From the NCBI GenBank assembly GCA_046092445.1, contig JBJTDR010000112.1, forward strand, positions 9,613-73,612: 64,000 bases of DNA. The letters are read 5' to 3'. Positions 47,319 through 55,854 of this stretch are shown here, piece after piece; the first letter of the stretch is position 1, and each line of letters begins with the position of its first letter. Under the pieces are notes generated by a model. That model had not been told where the DNA came from. It searched no databases and saw only the letters and a program-made list of their open reading frames with translations. Source of the stretch: CAIUPE01 sp046092445 (GTDB taxonomy: Bacteria > Pseudomonadota > Alphaproteobacteria > Rhizobiales > Beijerinckiaceae). The position numbers and the translations under genes were made by a program.

Positions 47319-47343
47319 GCGGCGGGACCCAGAGTCCCGCCGC
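47319..47343 (-). promoter_or_regulatory. Intercistronic hairpin between binding-protein and permease genes
   Basis: GCGGCGGGAC and GTCCCGCCGC make a perfect 10-bp stem with a 5-base loop in the 75-bp gap. Only a three-base T run follows in the direction of transcription. Such hairpins downstream of binding-protein genes (as in malE-malF) commonly protect the upstream message and lower permease expression; that role is inferred here. Confidence 0.75.
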
Positions 47344-47362
47344 ATCGTTTAGAACGCGATAC

Positions 47363-48703
47363 TCATTGAGCCAGCGGCTTCTTGCCGTCGTAGTATCCGG
47401 CCTTCTGGAGAACTTCCTCCATTTTGGTGCCGATCGTCTTCGCACCGTCAGCGACAGACACCTCGCCAAGCATCATCTTGGAACCCCATTCCTGAACAAT
47501 CTCAGTGATGGTCGGCCACTCGGCAAAGCGCGGGCGGAACTCAGGCACGCCTTCCTTCCAGCTCTCGACAAGCGCGGGGATGAAAGTGAACTTCTTCGCA
47601 TTCTCGGCATTCTGGTAGACAGATTGGCGAGCAGGCACGCCACCTTTCTCGAGATATGTCTGCGCATTCGCCTTCGACGTCAACCACTGGATCATCAGCC
47701 AAGCTGCGGCCTTCTCTTTGTCGTCGGCCTGCGTTGCAACGGCGAGCGAGAACCCTCCCAGTGCCGGCTTACGCCCGGCCGGACCCTTGGGCTCTGGTGC
47801 GATCGCAAGGCAGTCACCGATTTTCGATGTCTCCTTGTTGGTGAGGGTCGAGTAGAAGGCCGACCATTCGGTGATCATCGCAACATCGCCCTGAGCGAGC
47901 GCGTTAACCGTCTCCGCATGATCATAAGACACGATGCCCTGAGGCATGTACTTCATGAGGTCCTGACGGAAGTTCAGGCCTGCCTGACTCTCGGGCGAAT
48001 TCAGGTTCGACTTGAAGTCCTTCGTCAGGAACGAGCCGCCGAAAGGCCAGAGCACTCGAGCAAAGCTGTCTGCAGACTGGGTTTCATTCCGCTTCGACTG
48101 GAGCGCAAAGGCATATTTACCCCCCTTCGTCAGGGCAGGGCCATATTTGTCCTTCAGGTCAGCCCAGGTTGCAGGCGGCCCGTCGAAGCCTGCATCCTTG
48201 AGCATACACTTGTTATAAAACAAAAGGCCCGAATAGTTATCAAAGGGCAGGCCGTAAATCTTGCCGTTCCAGCCGCCGAATGCATTGAGCACCAGCGGAA
48301 AGAAGTCGTTCATGTCGAGCGCCGGATCGGCGAGTTTCGGATCCTTGGTGAAAGTATCGACCGGAACGATCCAGCCGTTTTCTGCGAAGTTGCCAATCCA
48401 GACGAGATCAATTAGCGCGACGTCGATATCTCCCTGCGCAACGAAGTCACGAACCTGTTCCCCGAGCGCGTTTTCATAGGGCAACGTCGTGATGTTGACC
48501 TTGATGCCGGTCTTCGATTCGAACTCGGGCAGCATACCCTTAGCTGCATTGTACCCCGGCCTGTCGAGGAAAACGACGTCTACTGTTGTACCCGAATACG
48601 GTTTGGCGGCTTCCTCAAGCGACCAGGCCGCCGCATTCTGAGTGCCGCAAAAAAATCCCAGCGCCATCAGCGCCAGCGCACTCACGCTATTTCTGAATTT
48701 CAT
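47363..48703 (-). CDS. ABC transporter sugar/polyol substrate-binding protein
   Basis: 446 residues with a signal peptide (cleavage near NAAAWSLEE). It is an SBP_bac_1 (family 1) protein; LPFDNYSGLLFYNKCMLKDA and GDVAMITEWSAFYSTL are characteristic. It is the first gene of the minus-strand importer unit. The 120 bp to the divergent ATPase gene would hold both promoters. Ligand is not evident; the neighbouring dehydrogenases suggest a polyol. Confidence 0.9.
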   Translation of the reverse strand: MKFRNSVSALALMALGFFCGTQNAAAWSLEEAAKPYSGTTVDVVFLDRPGYNAAKGMLPEFESKTGIKVNITTLPYENALGEQVRDFVAQGDIDVALIDLVWIGNFAENGWIVPVDTFTKDPKLADPALDMNDFFPLVLNAFGGWNGKIYGLPFDNYSGLLFYNKCMLKDAGFDGPPATWADLKDKYGPALTKGGKYAFALQSKRNETQSADSFARVLWPFGGSFLTKDFKSNLNSPESQAGLNFRQDLMKYMPQGIVSYDHAETVNALAQGDVAMITEWSAFYSTLTNKETSKIGDCLAIAPEPKGPAGRKPALGGFSLAVATQADDKEKAAAWLMIQWLTSKANAQTYLEKGGVPARQSVYQNAENAKKFTFIPALVESWKEGVPEFRPRFAEWPTITEIVQEWGSKMMLGEVSVADGAKTIGTKMEEVLQKAGYYDGKKPLAQ

Positions 48704-48823
48704 GATTGTCCTCCCTTTGAGCGATCAAAGCATGTGTTTACAAGTGTATCGCTCGGCATATAAAAGTAGTCGGAAACTCTGGAGTCAACAAGATTCTGGC
48801 GCTGAAATATTGGGAGGGAAAAC

Positions 48824-49867
48824 ATGGCGCGGGTGAAGCTGTCGAATATCGACAAGTCATACGGCGCACAGCAAGTGATCCATGATGTGACGCTGGAAAT
48901 CGCTGATGGCGAGTTCACAGTCTTCGTCGGGCCCTCCGGATGCGGGAAGTCCACGCTGCTCCGTTCTATTGCGGGGCTGGAGGCCATCTCGCGCGGCACC
49001 ATCATGATCGGCGGGGAGGACGTCACCGACAAGGCACCTTCCGAGCGCAACGTTGCCATGGTTTTCCAGTCCTACGCACTCTATCCCCACATGACAGTGC
49101 GCGAGAACATGGAATTCGGCATGAAAATCAACAATTTTCCTGTCGATGAACGGAACCGCCGGATTACCGAAGCGGCGCGCATTCTGCAGCTTGACGATTA
49201 TCTGGACCGTAAGCCGGCCCAGTTGTCCGGCGGCCAGCGTCAGCGCGTCGCGATCGGGCGCGCGATCGTCAAGAACCCCGCCGTATTCCTGTTCGACGAG
49301 CCATTGTCCAATCTTGATGCCAAGCTTCGCGTGCAGATGCGCGTCGAACTGGAAGCTCTTCATCGCCAGTTGCGAGCCACCATGATCTACGTTACCCATG
49401 ATCAGGTTGAGGCGATGACGATGGCGGACAGGATCGTCGTGCTGAATGGCGGCAGGATCGAGCAGGTCGGTTCGCCGATGGAACTCTATCATCATCCGAG
49501 GACCGAATTCGTTGCCGGCTTCATCGGTGCGCCTGCAATGAACTTTCTTGATCTCGATGTCCGGCTGCGCGCGAGGATCCCCGAAAGTATGACATCGGCT
49601 GCAAGGGTGGGGATCAGGCCGGAGCACATCGTTCTTGCTGCCCCCAGCTCGGGAGATTTTGATGCGTCCGTCAGACTCAAGGAAACTCTGGGCGGAGACG
49701 CCTACCTTTACCTGACGCTGGCGGAGGGTAGCTCGCTGACCGTGAGGACCGACGGTGACACACCCATCAGCGCAGGAGAGACGGTAGGCTTGATGCTGCC
49801 CCAACACCGTATGCATATCTTCGACTCACAGGGAATTGTCCTTCGCCACGACGGAGGCGGTCATTGA
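48824..49867 (+). CDS. Sugar ABC transporter ATP-binding protein, UgpC/MalK type
   Basis: 347 residues. The Walker A GPSGCGKSTLL, the signature LSGGQRQRVAIGRA and the Walker B VFLFDEPLSNLDAKL are intact, and a C-terminal TOBE/regulatory domain follows (AGFIGAPAMNFLDLDV). It is divergent from the binding protein and permeases, and overlaps the next gene by 4 bp. It most probably energises that importer. Confidence 0.93.
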   Translation: MARVKLSNIDKSYGAQQVIHDVTLEIADGEFTVFVGPSGCGKSTLLRSIAGLEAISRGTIMIGGEDVTDKAPSERNVAMVFQSYALYPHMTVRENMEFGMKINNFPVDERNRRITEAARILQLDDYLDRKPAQLSGGQRQRVAIGRAIVKNPAVFLFDEPLSNLDAKLRVQMRVELEALHRQLRATMIYVTHDQVEAMTMADRIVVLNGGRIEQVGSPMELYHHPRTEFVAGFIGAPAMNFLDLDVRLRARIPESMTSAARVGIRPEHIVLAAPSSGDFDASVRLKETLGGDAYLYLTLAEGSSLTVRTDGDTPISAGETVGLMLPQHRMHIFDSQGIVLRHDGGGH

Positions 49868-51246
49868 ACGCCGCTCAAGAAACGATCGCGCGCGGTATCG
49901 CCGGATCGGCTGCCATCGCGGAAATTGCGCTGGCAGCAGGCGGGCTGTCATCGGCACCTCGGATCGTGCACTCGCATTTCAGCGGGAACTCCATCCGACT
50001 CGTAGCCGACGAGAACACTTGGACGGCGGCTGGAGCACAGCTGGAAACATGCTTGAGATCAGCGGGAATCAACACCAGCTCCAAGATCCTCGGCGGCAGG
50101 CCGAAACCCAAACCCTCGGTTGAACTTGCATCTGGCCTCATCGAATTTCTTGCCGAGGAGGGTGCGGTTCCCGTTGCTGTCGGCTCCGGCGTGATCAGCG
50201 ATTTGGTCAAATATGTGGCCTTCAAGCTCGGTCGACCCTATCTCTGCGTGGCAACTGCGGCCTCGATGGACGGCTACACATCGGCGGGTGCGCCTTTGTC
50301 AGAGAGGGGATTCAAGAAGACCATTCAATGCCGTCCGCCAAAAGCCATCATCGGTGACCTCGATGTCTTGTGTGCAGCCCCGCGTAACATGTCGGGCTGG
50401 GGCTACGCGGATCTCGCGGGCAAGATGCCAGCCGGTGCCGACTGGATTCTGGCCGACGGACTCGGCATCGAACCGATTGACGCAATTGCGTGGCCAATGG
50501 TTCAGGGGAATCTGCGTGCCTTCATGTCTGAGCCTGAAGGGATTGCGCTCGGAAATCGTCAAGCGATCGAGAATCTGTTCGCCGGTCTCGCTGTCGCCGG
50601 CTTCGCAATGGAAGCACACGGATCGTCCCGACCGGCGTCAGGCGCCGACCACCAGATCGCACATCTGTGGGAAATGCAGGAACTGACGTACGGCGGCGAG
50701 ACCGTAAGCCACGGTGCCTGCGTTGCCATCGGCTCGCTTGCGGTTCTGGAGCTCTATCAATGGTTTCTGCAACAGGACATTGGCAGTCTCGATATTGACG
50801 ACGCCGTTCGGGGTGCACAGACGTTTCCCGAGAAAGTGAGCAGCATCCGACTGGCCTTCGGTGCATCCGAGATCGCCGAGCGGGCGATCCAGGAGGTTCG
50901 CATGAAGCACGTGGAGCAGGATGTACTTCGCGGGAGGCTTGCGCGGCTGGTTCAATGCTGGCCGGTTCTCAGAACCCGCCTTGCAGCTCAACTTATGCCT
51001 CCTTCTACTTTTGCAGCAATGCTTGCGGCGGCGGGCGCACCCTCCGCTCCGTCGGACATCGGAATCAGGACGGACGAACTGCGCCGTGCGGTCCTCAATG
51101 CGCGATTCCTTCGAAGCCGTTACACCGTCCTCGATGTGCTGGAGGAAACGGGCTTGCTTCACGGTGCTGTAGAAATACTATTCTCTGACAGAGCGGTTAT
51201 CCGCAACACATCCGGACGCGCCGTGCGATCGACCGATTTCGCGTGA
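49864..51246 (+). CDS. sn-glycerol-1-phosphate-dehydrogenase-like protein (iron-containing ADH fold)
   Basis: 460 residues. VAVGSGVISDLVKYVAFKLG is the NAD-binding motif and TAASMDGYTSAGAPLSERGF and HLWEMQELTYGGETVSHG carry the metal-binding Asp/His region of the AraM/EgsA-like glycerol-1-phosphate dehydrogenases. Bacterial members reduce DHAP or act on related polyol phosphates. The C-terminal 100 residues extend beyond the archaeal enzyme. Its place after a sugar ABC ATPase and before an isomerase-like gene argues for a catabolic polyol-phosphate role, not lipid synthesis. Confidence 0.82.
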   Translation: MNAAQETIARGIAGSAAIAEIALAAGGLSSAPRIVHSHFSGNSIRLVADENTWTAAGAQLETCLRSAGINTSSKILGGRPKPKPSVELASGLIEFLAEEGAVPVAVGSGVISDLVKYVAFKLGRPYLCVATAASMDGYTSAGAPLSERGFKKTIQCRPPKAIIGDLDVLCAAPRNMSGWGYADLAGKMPAGADWILADGLGIEPIDAIAWPMVQGNLRAFMSEPEGIALGNRQAIENLFAGLAVAGFAMEAHGSSRPASGADHQIAHLWEMQELTYGGETVSHGACVAIGSLAVLELYQWFLQQDIGSLDIDDAVRGAQTFPEKVSSIRLAFGASEIAERAIQEVRMKHVEQDVLRGRLARLVQCWPVLRTRLAAQLMPPSTFAAMLAAAGAPSAPSDIGIRTDELRRAVLNARFLRSRYTVLDVLEETGLLHGAVEILFSDRAVIRNTSGRAVRSTDFA

Positions 51247-51263
51247 GGGAGCACCGACCAGAC

Positions 51264-51827
51264 ATGATAGACTATCGCAAAACGATCGGGCAGGCCGCCG
51301 AAGAGATGAAAACGGCGGCGGGCAACGTTGATCCCTCGGAGATCGACCGGCTCGCGAGGGAAATTGCCCGGGCACGGAAAATCGTACTCCATGGTGTGGG
51401 GCGCGAGGGGTTGATGATTCGCGCGCTCGCAATGCGACTTTACCATATGGGGCTTGACGCGCACGTGGCGGGAGACATGTCGGCCCCACCCGTCGGCGAC
51501 GGCGATCTGCTACTTGTCAGTGCAGGTCCGGGCCATTTCTCGACCATCGAAGCTCTGGTGGACGTTGCCACCAAGGCTGGAGCGCGCACGGCCTGCGTAA
51601 CCGCTCAACGGGACGGCAAGGTACCGCGTGTCTGCCACACCGTTCTCACAATCCCTGCACAGACAATGGCAAATGACATCGGGGCGGCGTCAGCGTCCGT
51701 ACTTCCGATGGGATCTCTCTTCGAAGGAGCCCAGTATCTGACTTTCGAGGTGCTGATCCTGATGCTGCGAGACCGGCTGAACGTCTCGCCCTCTGCGATG
51801 CGCGAGCGCCACACCAATCTCGAGTGA
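51264..51827 (+). CDS. SIS-domain sugar-phosphate isomerase, 6-phospho-3-hexuloisomerase-like
   Basis: About 187 residues with one SIS domain: VLHGVGREGLMIRALAMRLY and LLLVSAGPGHFSTIEALVDV, and an end SLFEGAQYLTFEVLILMLRD like HxlB. In the ribulose-monophosphate pathway HxlB isomerises 3-hexulose-6-phosphate, but the synthase HxlA is not nearby, so another ketose phosphate is likely. An ATG at 51264 is chosen; a GTG overlapping the upstream stop is an alternative. It belongs to the same transcript as the dehydrogenase and the SDR. Confidence 0.82.
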   Translation: MIDYRKTIGQAAEEMKTAAGNVDPSEIDRLAREIARARKIVLHGVGREGLMIRALAMRLYHMGLDAHVAGDMSAPPVGDGDLLLVSAGPGHFSTIEALVDVATKAGARTACVTAQRDGKVPRVCHTVLTIPAQTMANDIGAASASVLPMGSLFEGAQYLTFEVLILMLRDRLNVSPSAMRERHTNLE

Positions 51828-51837
51828 TATAGCGATT

Positions 51838-52608
51838 ATGACATCGATCAGCGAAAGATTCTCGATAGCCGGAAGAAAAGCTCTTATCACGGGCGCATCC
51901 AAGGGCATCGGCGCGGAAATCTGTCGTGTTTTTGCGGAAGCTGGTGCTGACATCGTGGCCGTCGCGCGTGACCAGAAGGGGCTCCACGAGATTGCGGACG
52001 ACGTGACTGCGAGGGGTCGCAAGTGCCTGACAATCGAAGCGGATCTCTCGACGGGGGAAGGGCCCATTCGTGCCGCTCAACACGCGCTCGGTGAATGGAG
52101 CACGATCGACATACTCGTCAACTCGGCAGGCGTTGCCCTTACGGCTCCTGCTCTGACATTATCGATTGACGATTGGGACACGACCATGGCCGTAAATCTT
52201 CGGGCACCATTTCTGATGTCCCAAGCCCTCGCGCCTGCTATGATCAAGCAGCGCTGGGGCAAGATCATCAACATCTCGTCCCAGACCGGCGTAATCGCTC
52301 TCGATGATCATTCTGCCTATGCATCTTCGAAAGGCGGGTTGAATGCCCTGACGAAGTCGCTCTGCGTGGAGTGGGCGAAATACAACATCCAGGTCAATGC
52401 GATCTGCCCGACGGTCATCTTGACACCGATGGGACGGGCGATCTGGGGACCAACCGATAAAAGTGGGCCAATGCTCAAAGCAACGCCACTGGCCCGATTT
52501 GGTGAACCCGTTGAAATTGCAGATATGGCACTCTACCTGGCATCGCCAGCAGCCGAACTCGTGAATGGATCGATCCTGATGATCGAGGGCGGTTATACGT
52601 CGCTCTAG
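51838..52608 (+). CDS. SDR family oxidoreductase
   Basis: 256 residues. TGASKGIGAEICRVFAEAGA, the NSAG motif and Y-x3-K in SAYASSKGGLNAL are intact, with the C-terminal NGSILMIEGGYTSL. It resembles gluconate 5-dehydrogenase or polyol dehydrogenases. It starts 10 bp after the SIS gene and ends the apparent four-gene plus-strand unit (ATPase, dehydrogenase, isomerase, SDR). Confidence 0.9.
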   Translation: MTSISERFSIAGRKALITGASKGIGAEICRVFAEAGADIVAVARDQKGLHEIADDVTARGRKCLTIEADLSTGEGPIRAAQHALGEWSTIDILVNSAGVALTAPALTLSIDDWDTTMAVNLRAPFLMSQALAPAMIKQRWGKIINISSQTGVIALDDHSAYASSKGGLNALTKSLCVEWAKYNIQVNAICPTVILTPMGRAIWGPTDKSGPMLKATPLARFGEPVEIADMALYLASPAAELVNGSILMIEGGYTSL

Positions 52609-52635
52609 CCACCTCGAGGGAGGTCGATCCGCTCA

Positions 52636-53103
52636 GTCGGTCGTGTCACTGTCGGGTCCGGCGGTATTGCCATCGATATGGCGATCAGCGGTCTGAAGGT
52701 GCCGGGCAGTCTGGAGCCGTTCATCACACTGGAAATCAAGCACATCTTGCCCGACACTCCGAAGGCGGAACTGCGCGCCACGTGGGCAGCATAGAATCCG
52801 AATGCGATCTACGATGACTTCAAGAAGCGACTTGGCGACCTCACCTTGCTGGCAAAGCCGATCAACATCGTCGCAGGGAACTATTTCTACAGCGCCAAAC
52901 AGACCGAGTACCGCAAGAGCAGTAAGTATCTGACTCGCAGTCTGGTCGAGTTGACCGATGTCGGGCAGAATATGTCCATCTCTAGAATCAACGCGAAATT
53001 GGAAGCCTTCCCCGAGTGGAGCTCTGCTTCAATCGAAAAACGGCATGGAATGCTTATCGCTCTGGCGCAGGAGGTATAGAAGACCACGGCCATGGACGTC
53101 TGA
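52636..53103 (+). pseudogene. C-terminal remnant of a DUF262/DUF1524 (HNH-like) protein with nonsense codons
   Basis: One frame reads EIKHILPDTPKAELRATWAA, then an amber TAG at 52792-52794, then NPNAIYDDFKKRLGDLTLLA, KPINIVAGNYFYSAKQTEYR and SRINAKLEAFPEWSSASIEK. It meets a second TAG at 53077-53079, followed by KTTAMDV and a natural TGA at 53101-53103. HILPxTP, GNLTLL-like and KPINIVAGN are hallmarks of the DUF1524 HNH domain of DUF262 (GmrSD-like) proteins. The second TAG replaces a family Trp. The whole N-terminal DUF262 part is missing. The left boundary is approximate. Confidence 0.85.
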
Positions 53104-53188
53104 TCAATGGTTGGGCGGGGAGTCATATTCTTTAGCCGCCAGCGATCGACATCAAGGTGCGCTGGCGGCTAGCCAATCTTCAAAATCG

Positions 53189-53656
53189 TTACGGAGTGGT
53201 GGCTGACCCGTGCTTATGTCCTTGGTGGCCAGCCTCGGGATCAATCATCATGGTCCCTTCAAAGCTCGAGAACTTAGCGAGCACAGCGGGATCTAGTTTT
53301 GCTTCCGCGGCAGCCAACTGAGAGGCCAATGTCGCGGCATCCGCAGCGGAGATGTTTGCGCTTTCTAAGAGCTTCGGATCTTTGAGACCGTCACAACTAC
53401 AAAGCCGAATCTTCCACCGGCCGTGAACGCGCCAAAGAAGCGCCCGACCACCGCGTTCGCCCTGCACCCAACCGGCAATTGCACTGTCACCGACAACAAT
53501 GACTGGTTCGACGGAAAGTGGATTTTCAGGTGTGTCAAACATTCCCTTCATCAAGTGAATGATTTCATGTTGGTCGTCATGAGCCAGCGCCACATTTGGC
53601 CGCAGGCCAAGCACGAGAGATGCAGCGAGAACCGTGCGACGCGTGATGTTCATCAT
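53189..53656 (-). CDS. Copper-uptake-system-associated small exported protein
   Basis: 155 residues with a signal peptide (MMNITRRTVLAASLVLGLRP, cleavage after ALA). DTPENPLSVEPVIVVGDSAI, AGWVQGERGGRALLWRVHGR and the conserved CSCDGLKDPKLL match proteins annotated as copper-uptake-system-associated. The C-terminus is His-rich (GHQGHKHG). It is likely periplasmic. The usual partner genes (a PCuAC chaperone or TlpA-like protein) are not adjacent; a DUF2946-like gene follows upstream. Confidence 0.8.
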   Translation of the reverse strand: MMNITRRTVLAASLVLGLRPNVALAHDDQHEIIHLMKGMFDTPENPLSVEPVIVVGDSAIAGWVQGERGGRALLWRVHGRWKIRLCSCDGLKDPKLLESANISAADAATLASQLAAAEAKLDPAVLAKFSSFEGTMMIDPEAGHQGHKHGSATTP

Positions 53657-53843
53657 TATGTTTATCCCTTCATTGTATCGACGAGTCTTCCTGCGAGCGC
53701 AGCGTGATACTTCGTCGACTGGTCGGATCTACAGGAGACAGTACAGGAAATAGACATGTGATCTGCAGATGTGCGCCTGACAGCAGGTGCTGCCCTGATC
53801 ATCTTTTTCACGATGACCCGGCCAGGCTGCGATCACATTGCGA

Positions 53844-54233
53844 TCAGCCTATTTCGGGGGGGCCTCGCAGATGGGGGACATGAGAGTCTTTGTGAATGAC
53901 AACGCGATCGGACGTAACCCGCGAGCGCAACGAAGACGACAGACGCTTGAGGGGGACCCAGCACTCACTTGCCGAGACCATTCCAGGCGCCCCCACAAGA
54001 CGACAGGCATCGCATATGGGGCTCGTATGCTTCGAACCATGATCCGCATCATGGTTGCCAACGTCACCGCAAATGACAGGAACAGACCCATCCGGAAGGG
54101 TGTAGGCCGCCAGCTCAATCGAAGTTGCAGTGGTAGTTGATGTCTTGTGAGCGAACCCGACTGACACCGCCGCCAACGCATACAATGCGATGACGAGCAG
54201 TCTTGCCGCTTTGAGGTTCCTGAATAATCCCAT
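53844..54233 (-). CDS. DUF2946-like copper-locus protein
   Basis: About 129 residues from the ATG at 54233. It has a hydrophobic N-terminal segment (LLVIALYALAAVSVGFAH), then LPDGSVPVICGDVGN, a histidine-containing stretch and CDACRLVGAPGM, and the HLRGPPEIG end typical of DUF2946 proteins in TonB-receptor copper loci. Probably exported or membrane-tethered. It reads in the same direction as the copper-associated gene at 53189. The 187 bp between them contain no gene that I can see. Confidence 0.7.
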   Translation of the reverse strand: MGLFRNLKAARLLVIALYALAAVSVGFAHKTSTTTATSIELAAYTLPDGSVPVICGDVGNHDADHGSKHTSPICDACRLVGAPGMVSASECWVPLKRLSSSLRSRVTSDRVVIHKDSHVPHLRGPPEIG

Positions 54234-54297
54234 ATCGCGCTTCTGTATCCCCCAACACAACTAGTCAAGAGGCAGGACAAATTTGTCCCTGAATCAA

Positions 54298-54625
54298 CGG
54301 GTAGTTCTGCGCACAGCAGATCTTCGTGCCACCACGCCCATCGCTGGTTTTTGCGAAACTGACGGCGAGACGAACGTTTCGAACGGGACGTTTTCGCGGG
54401 ATTTTTAACGTGTTGAAAAAGCGTCAGTTTTACATGCCTGCCAATTCATGCCGATGTTCGCTCGGAACGAGACTGCAGGGGTTCTGAGACCAAAGTTCCG
54501 CGCCCGCGCTGTCTTCGTGGTTCGCATGCAGTTGCTAAACCCCTTTGGACGCAAAAGGAATTTCGAGCGCGGAGGCGCAGGTTTTGGAGTTTGCGACCGG
54601 AAAATTGCGGAGGATCGTAAACCGG
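54298..54625. repeat. 328-bp direct repeat, copy A
   Basis: This segment recurs at 56954-57281 at a constant offset of 2656 bp with no insertions or deletions and only about two dozen or fewer mismatches by eye, mostly near the right end. It has no terminal inverted repeats that I can find and no transposase. Short frames inside it are identical in both copies and probably not genes. The two copies enclose the GlxA-type regulator, LysE exporter and cupin genes. Confidence 0.92.
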
Positions 54626-54753
54626 TGACGAACTTTCTCAGCGAGGAGAAGCCAAGCCCTTGAGGTAGTCGCGGAAACCTGCGTGGGATACGTTTACACG
54701 AAAATACACTCTTTACCGTAGGTCAGAAGTCCATGATCGCAGACATAGATCCA

Positions 54754-55722
54754 TCATGGGGCGCATGAGGCGCGCAAGGCCGTACTGATCATCTCGCGGT
54801 AGTCCTCTGGCGCTATGCCGAGTTCCCGGCGGAACGCACGCCGCATCGTGTCAACGTCGCCGAATCCACACTGATGGGCGATTACAGTGATCCGATGCCC
54901 GGTGTTCTCGATCATGTGACGCGCCCGCTCCAACCGCAGCTTGCGGATTACGTTGGCGGGCGTGTCGCCCACATGCTTGCGGTAGAGCCTTGCGAAATTG
55001 CGGGGGCTCATTCCCATACGGTCCGCCAGCATCTCGACGTCGAGTCGATCAGCGATGTGGTCGCTGATCCAGGCATGCAGACCATCGAATGCACCCGTCT
55101 GGTCTCGGCTTTCCACCAGGAGCGGCGCGCTGAACTGCGACTGGCCGCCCGGACGGCGCAAGAAAACGACAAGGGAGCGCGCAGTTTTCAGAGCGACAGC
55201 ACGTCCATGATCAGCTTCGATCATCGCGAGCGACATGTCGATCCCCGTTGTGACACCAGCCGATGTCCATATGTTATTATAGCGGACGTAGATCTGATCG
55301 GGCAGCACCTTCACTGCTGGAAACTTTGCGCGCAGCTGGTCGCACCAACGCCAATGGGTCACGGCCATCCCGCCATCCAGAAGCCCCGTCTCTGCCAGCA
55401 GGAACGCGCCTATGCAGATCGACCCGATCCGCCGCACGCGCGCCATCGCTGTTCGCAGCCAGCCAAGAAGTTGCACGTCATTTAGCGCTGCGAAGCCATC
55501 GTCCGCGCCAGGCACGAGCAAAGTGTCGATGGTCTCTAAATCAACGTCGTAGAGCCTACACGTAACGACCTCGACGCCACAATCCAGCGCAACTTTGCCT
55601 CCGTCCGGTGAGGCAAAAATGACGTCGTAGAGCTGCTGCTCCTCGGCACTGCGGGCTTTGTGAAAAACTTGAGCGGGACCCATGGCGTCAAGGGTGACGG
55701 TCCCGTTGAACATAAGCATCAT
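54754..55722 (-). CDS. GlxA-family transcriptional regulator (DJ-1/PfpI plus AraC HTH)
   Basis: 322 residues from the ATG at 55722. An N-terminal DJ-1/PfpI-like domain (DTLLVPGADDGFAALND, SICIGAFLLAETGLLDG with its cysteine) is followed by a C-terminal AraC helix-turn-helix (MSPRNFARLYRKHVGDTPAN and CGFGDVDTMRRAFRRELGIA). The frame stays open further upstream. A perfect AGGAGG (55773-55778) lies 5 bp from a CTG at 55767, while the ATG at 55722 has no clear ribosome site, so the true start may be the CTG. It is divergent from lysE-like gene at 55855. Confidence 0.88.
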   Translation of the reverse strand: MMLMFNGTVTLDAMGPAQVFHKARSAEEQQLYDVIFASPDGGKVALDCGVEVVTCRLYDVDLETIDTLLVPGADDGFAALNDVQLLGWLRTAMARVRRIGSICIGAFLLAETGLLDGGMAVTHWRWCDQLRAKFPAVKVLPDQIYVRYNNIWTSAGVTTGIDMSLAMIEADHGRAVALKTARSLVVFLRRPGGQSQFSAPLLVESRDQTGAFDGLHAWISDHIADRLDVEMLADRMGMSPRNFARLYRKHVGDTPANVIRKLRLERARHMIENTGHRITVIAHQCGFGDVDTMRRAFRRELGIAPEDYREMISTALRASCAP

Positions 55723-55854
55723 GACCTTGGGCAGCTCAGCGGCTGTTATGGCAGAAAATGAGGTCAGATTGTCCTCCTGTTTTTTTTGAAACCACTCAAG
55801 TTAAGATCAGTTTAAATATAATGTTCCGATCAAATGCAGGAATAGGGGTGATCT

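Noticed and set aside
46376..48415. A 679-codon open frame opposite the two permease genes and most of the binding-protein gene
   Set aside because: It mirrors three clear ABC genes, has a compositionally odd Arg/His-rich translation and no family resemblance; long antisense frames are common in G+C-rich genes.
54448..54663. 71-codon frame inside repeat A (and the similar 102-codon frame inside repeat B)
   Set aside because: Both frames are part of the repeat, differ at their ends only where the repeat stops, and show no domain or ribosome site.
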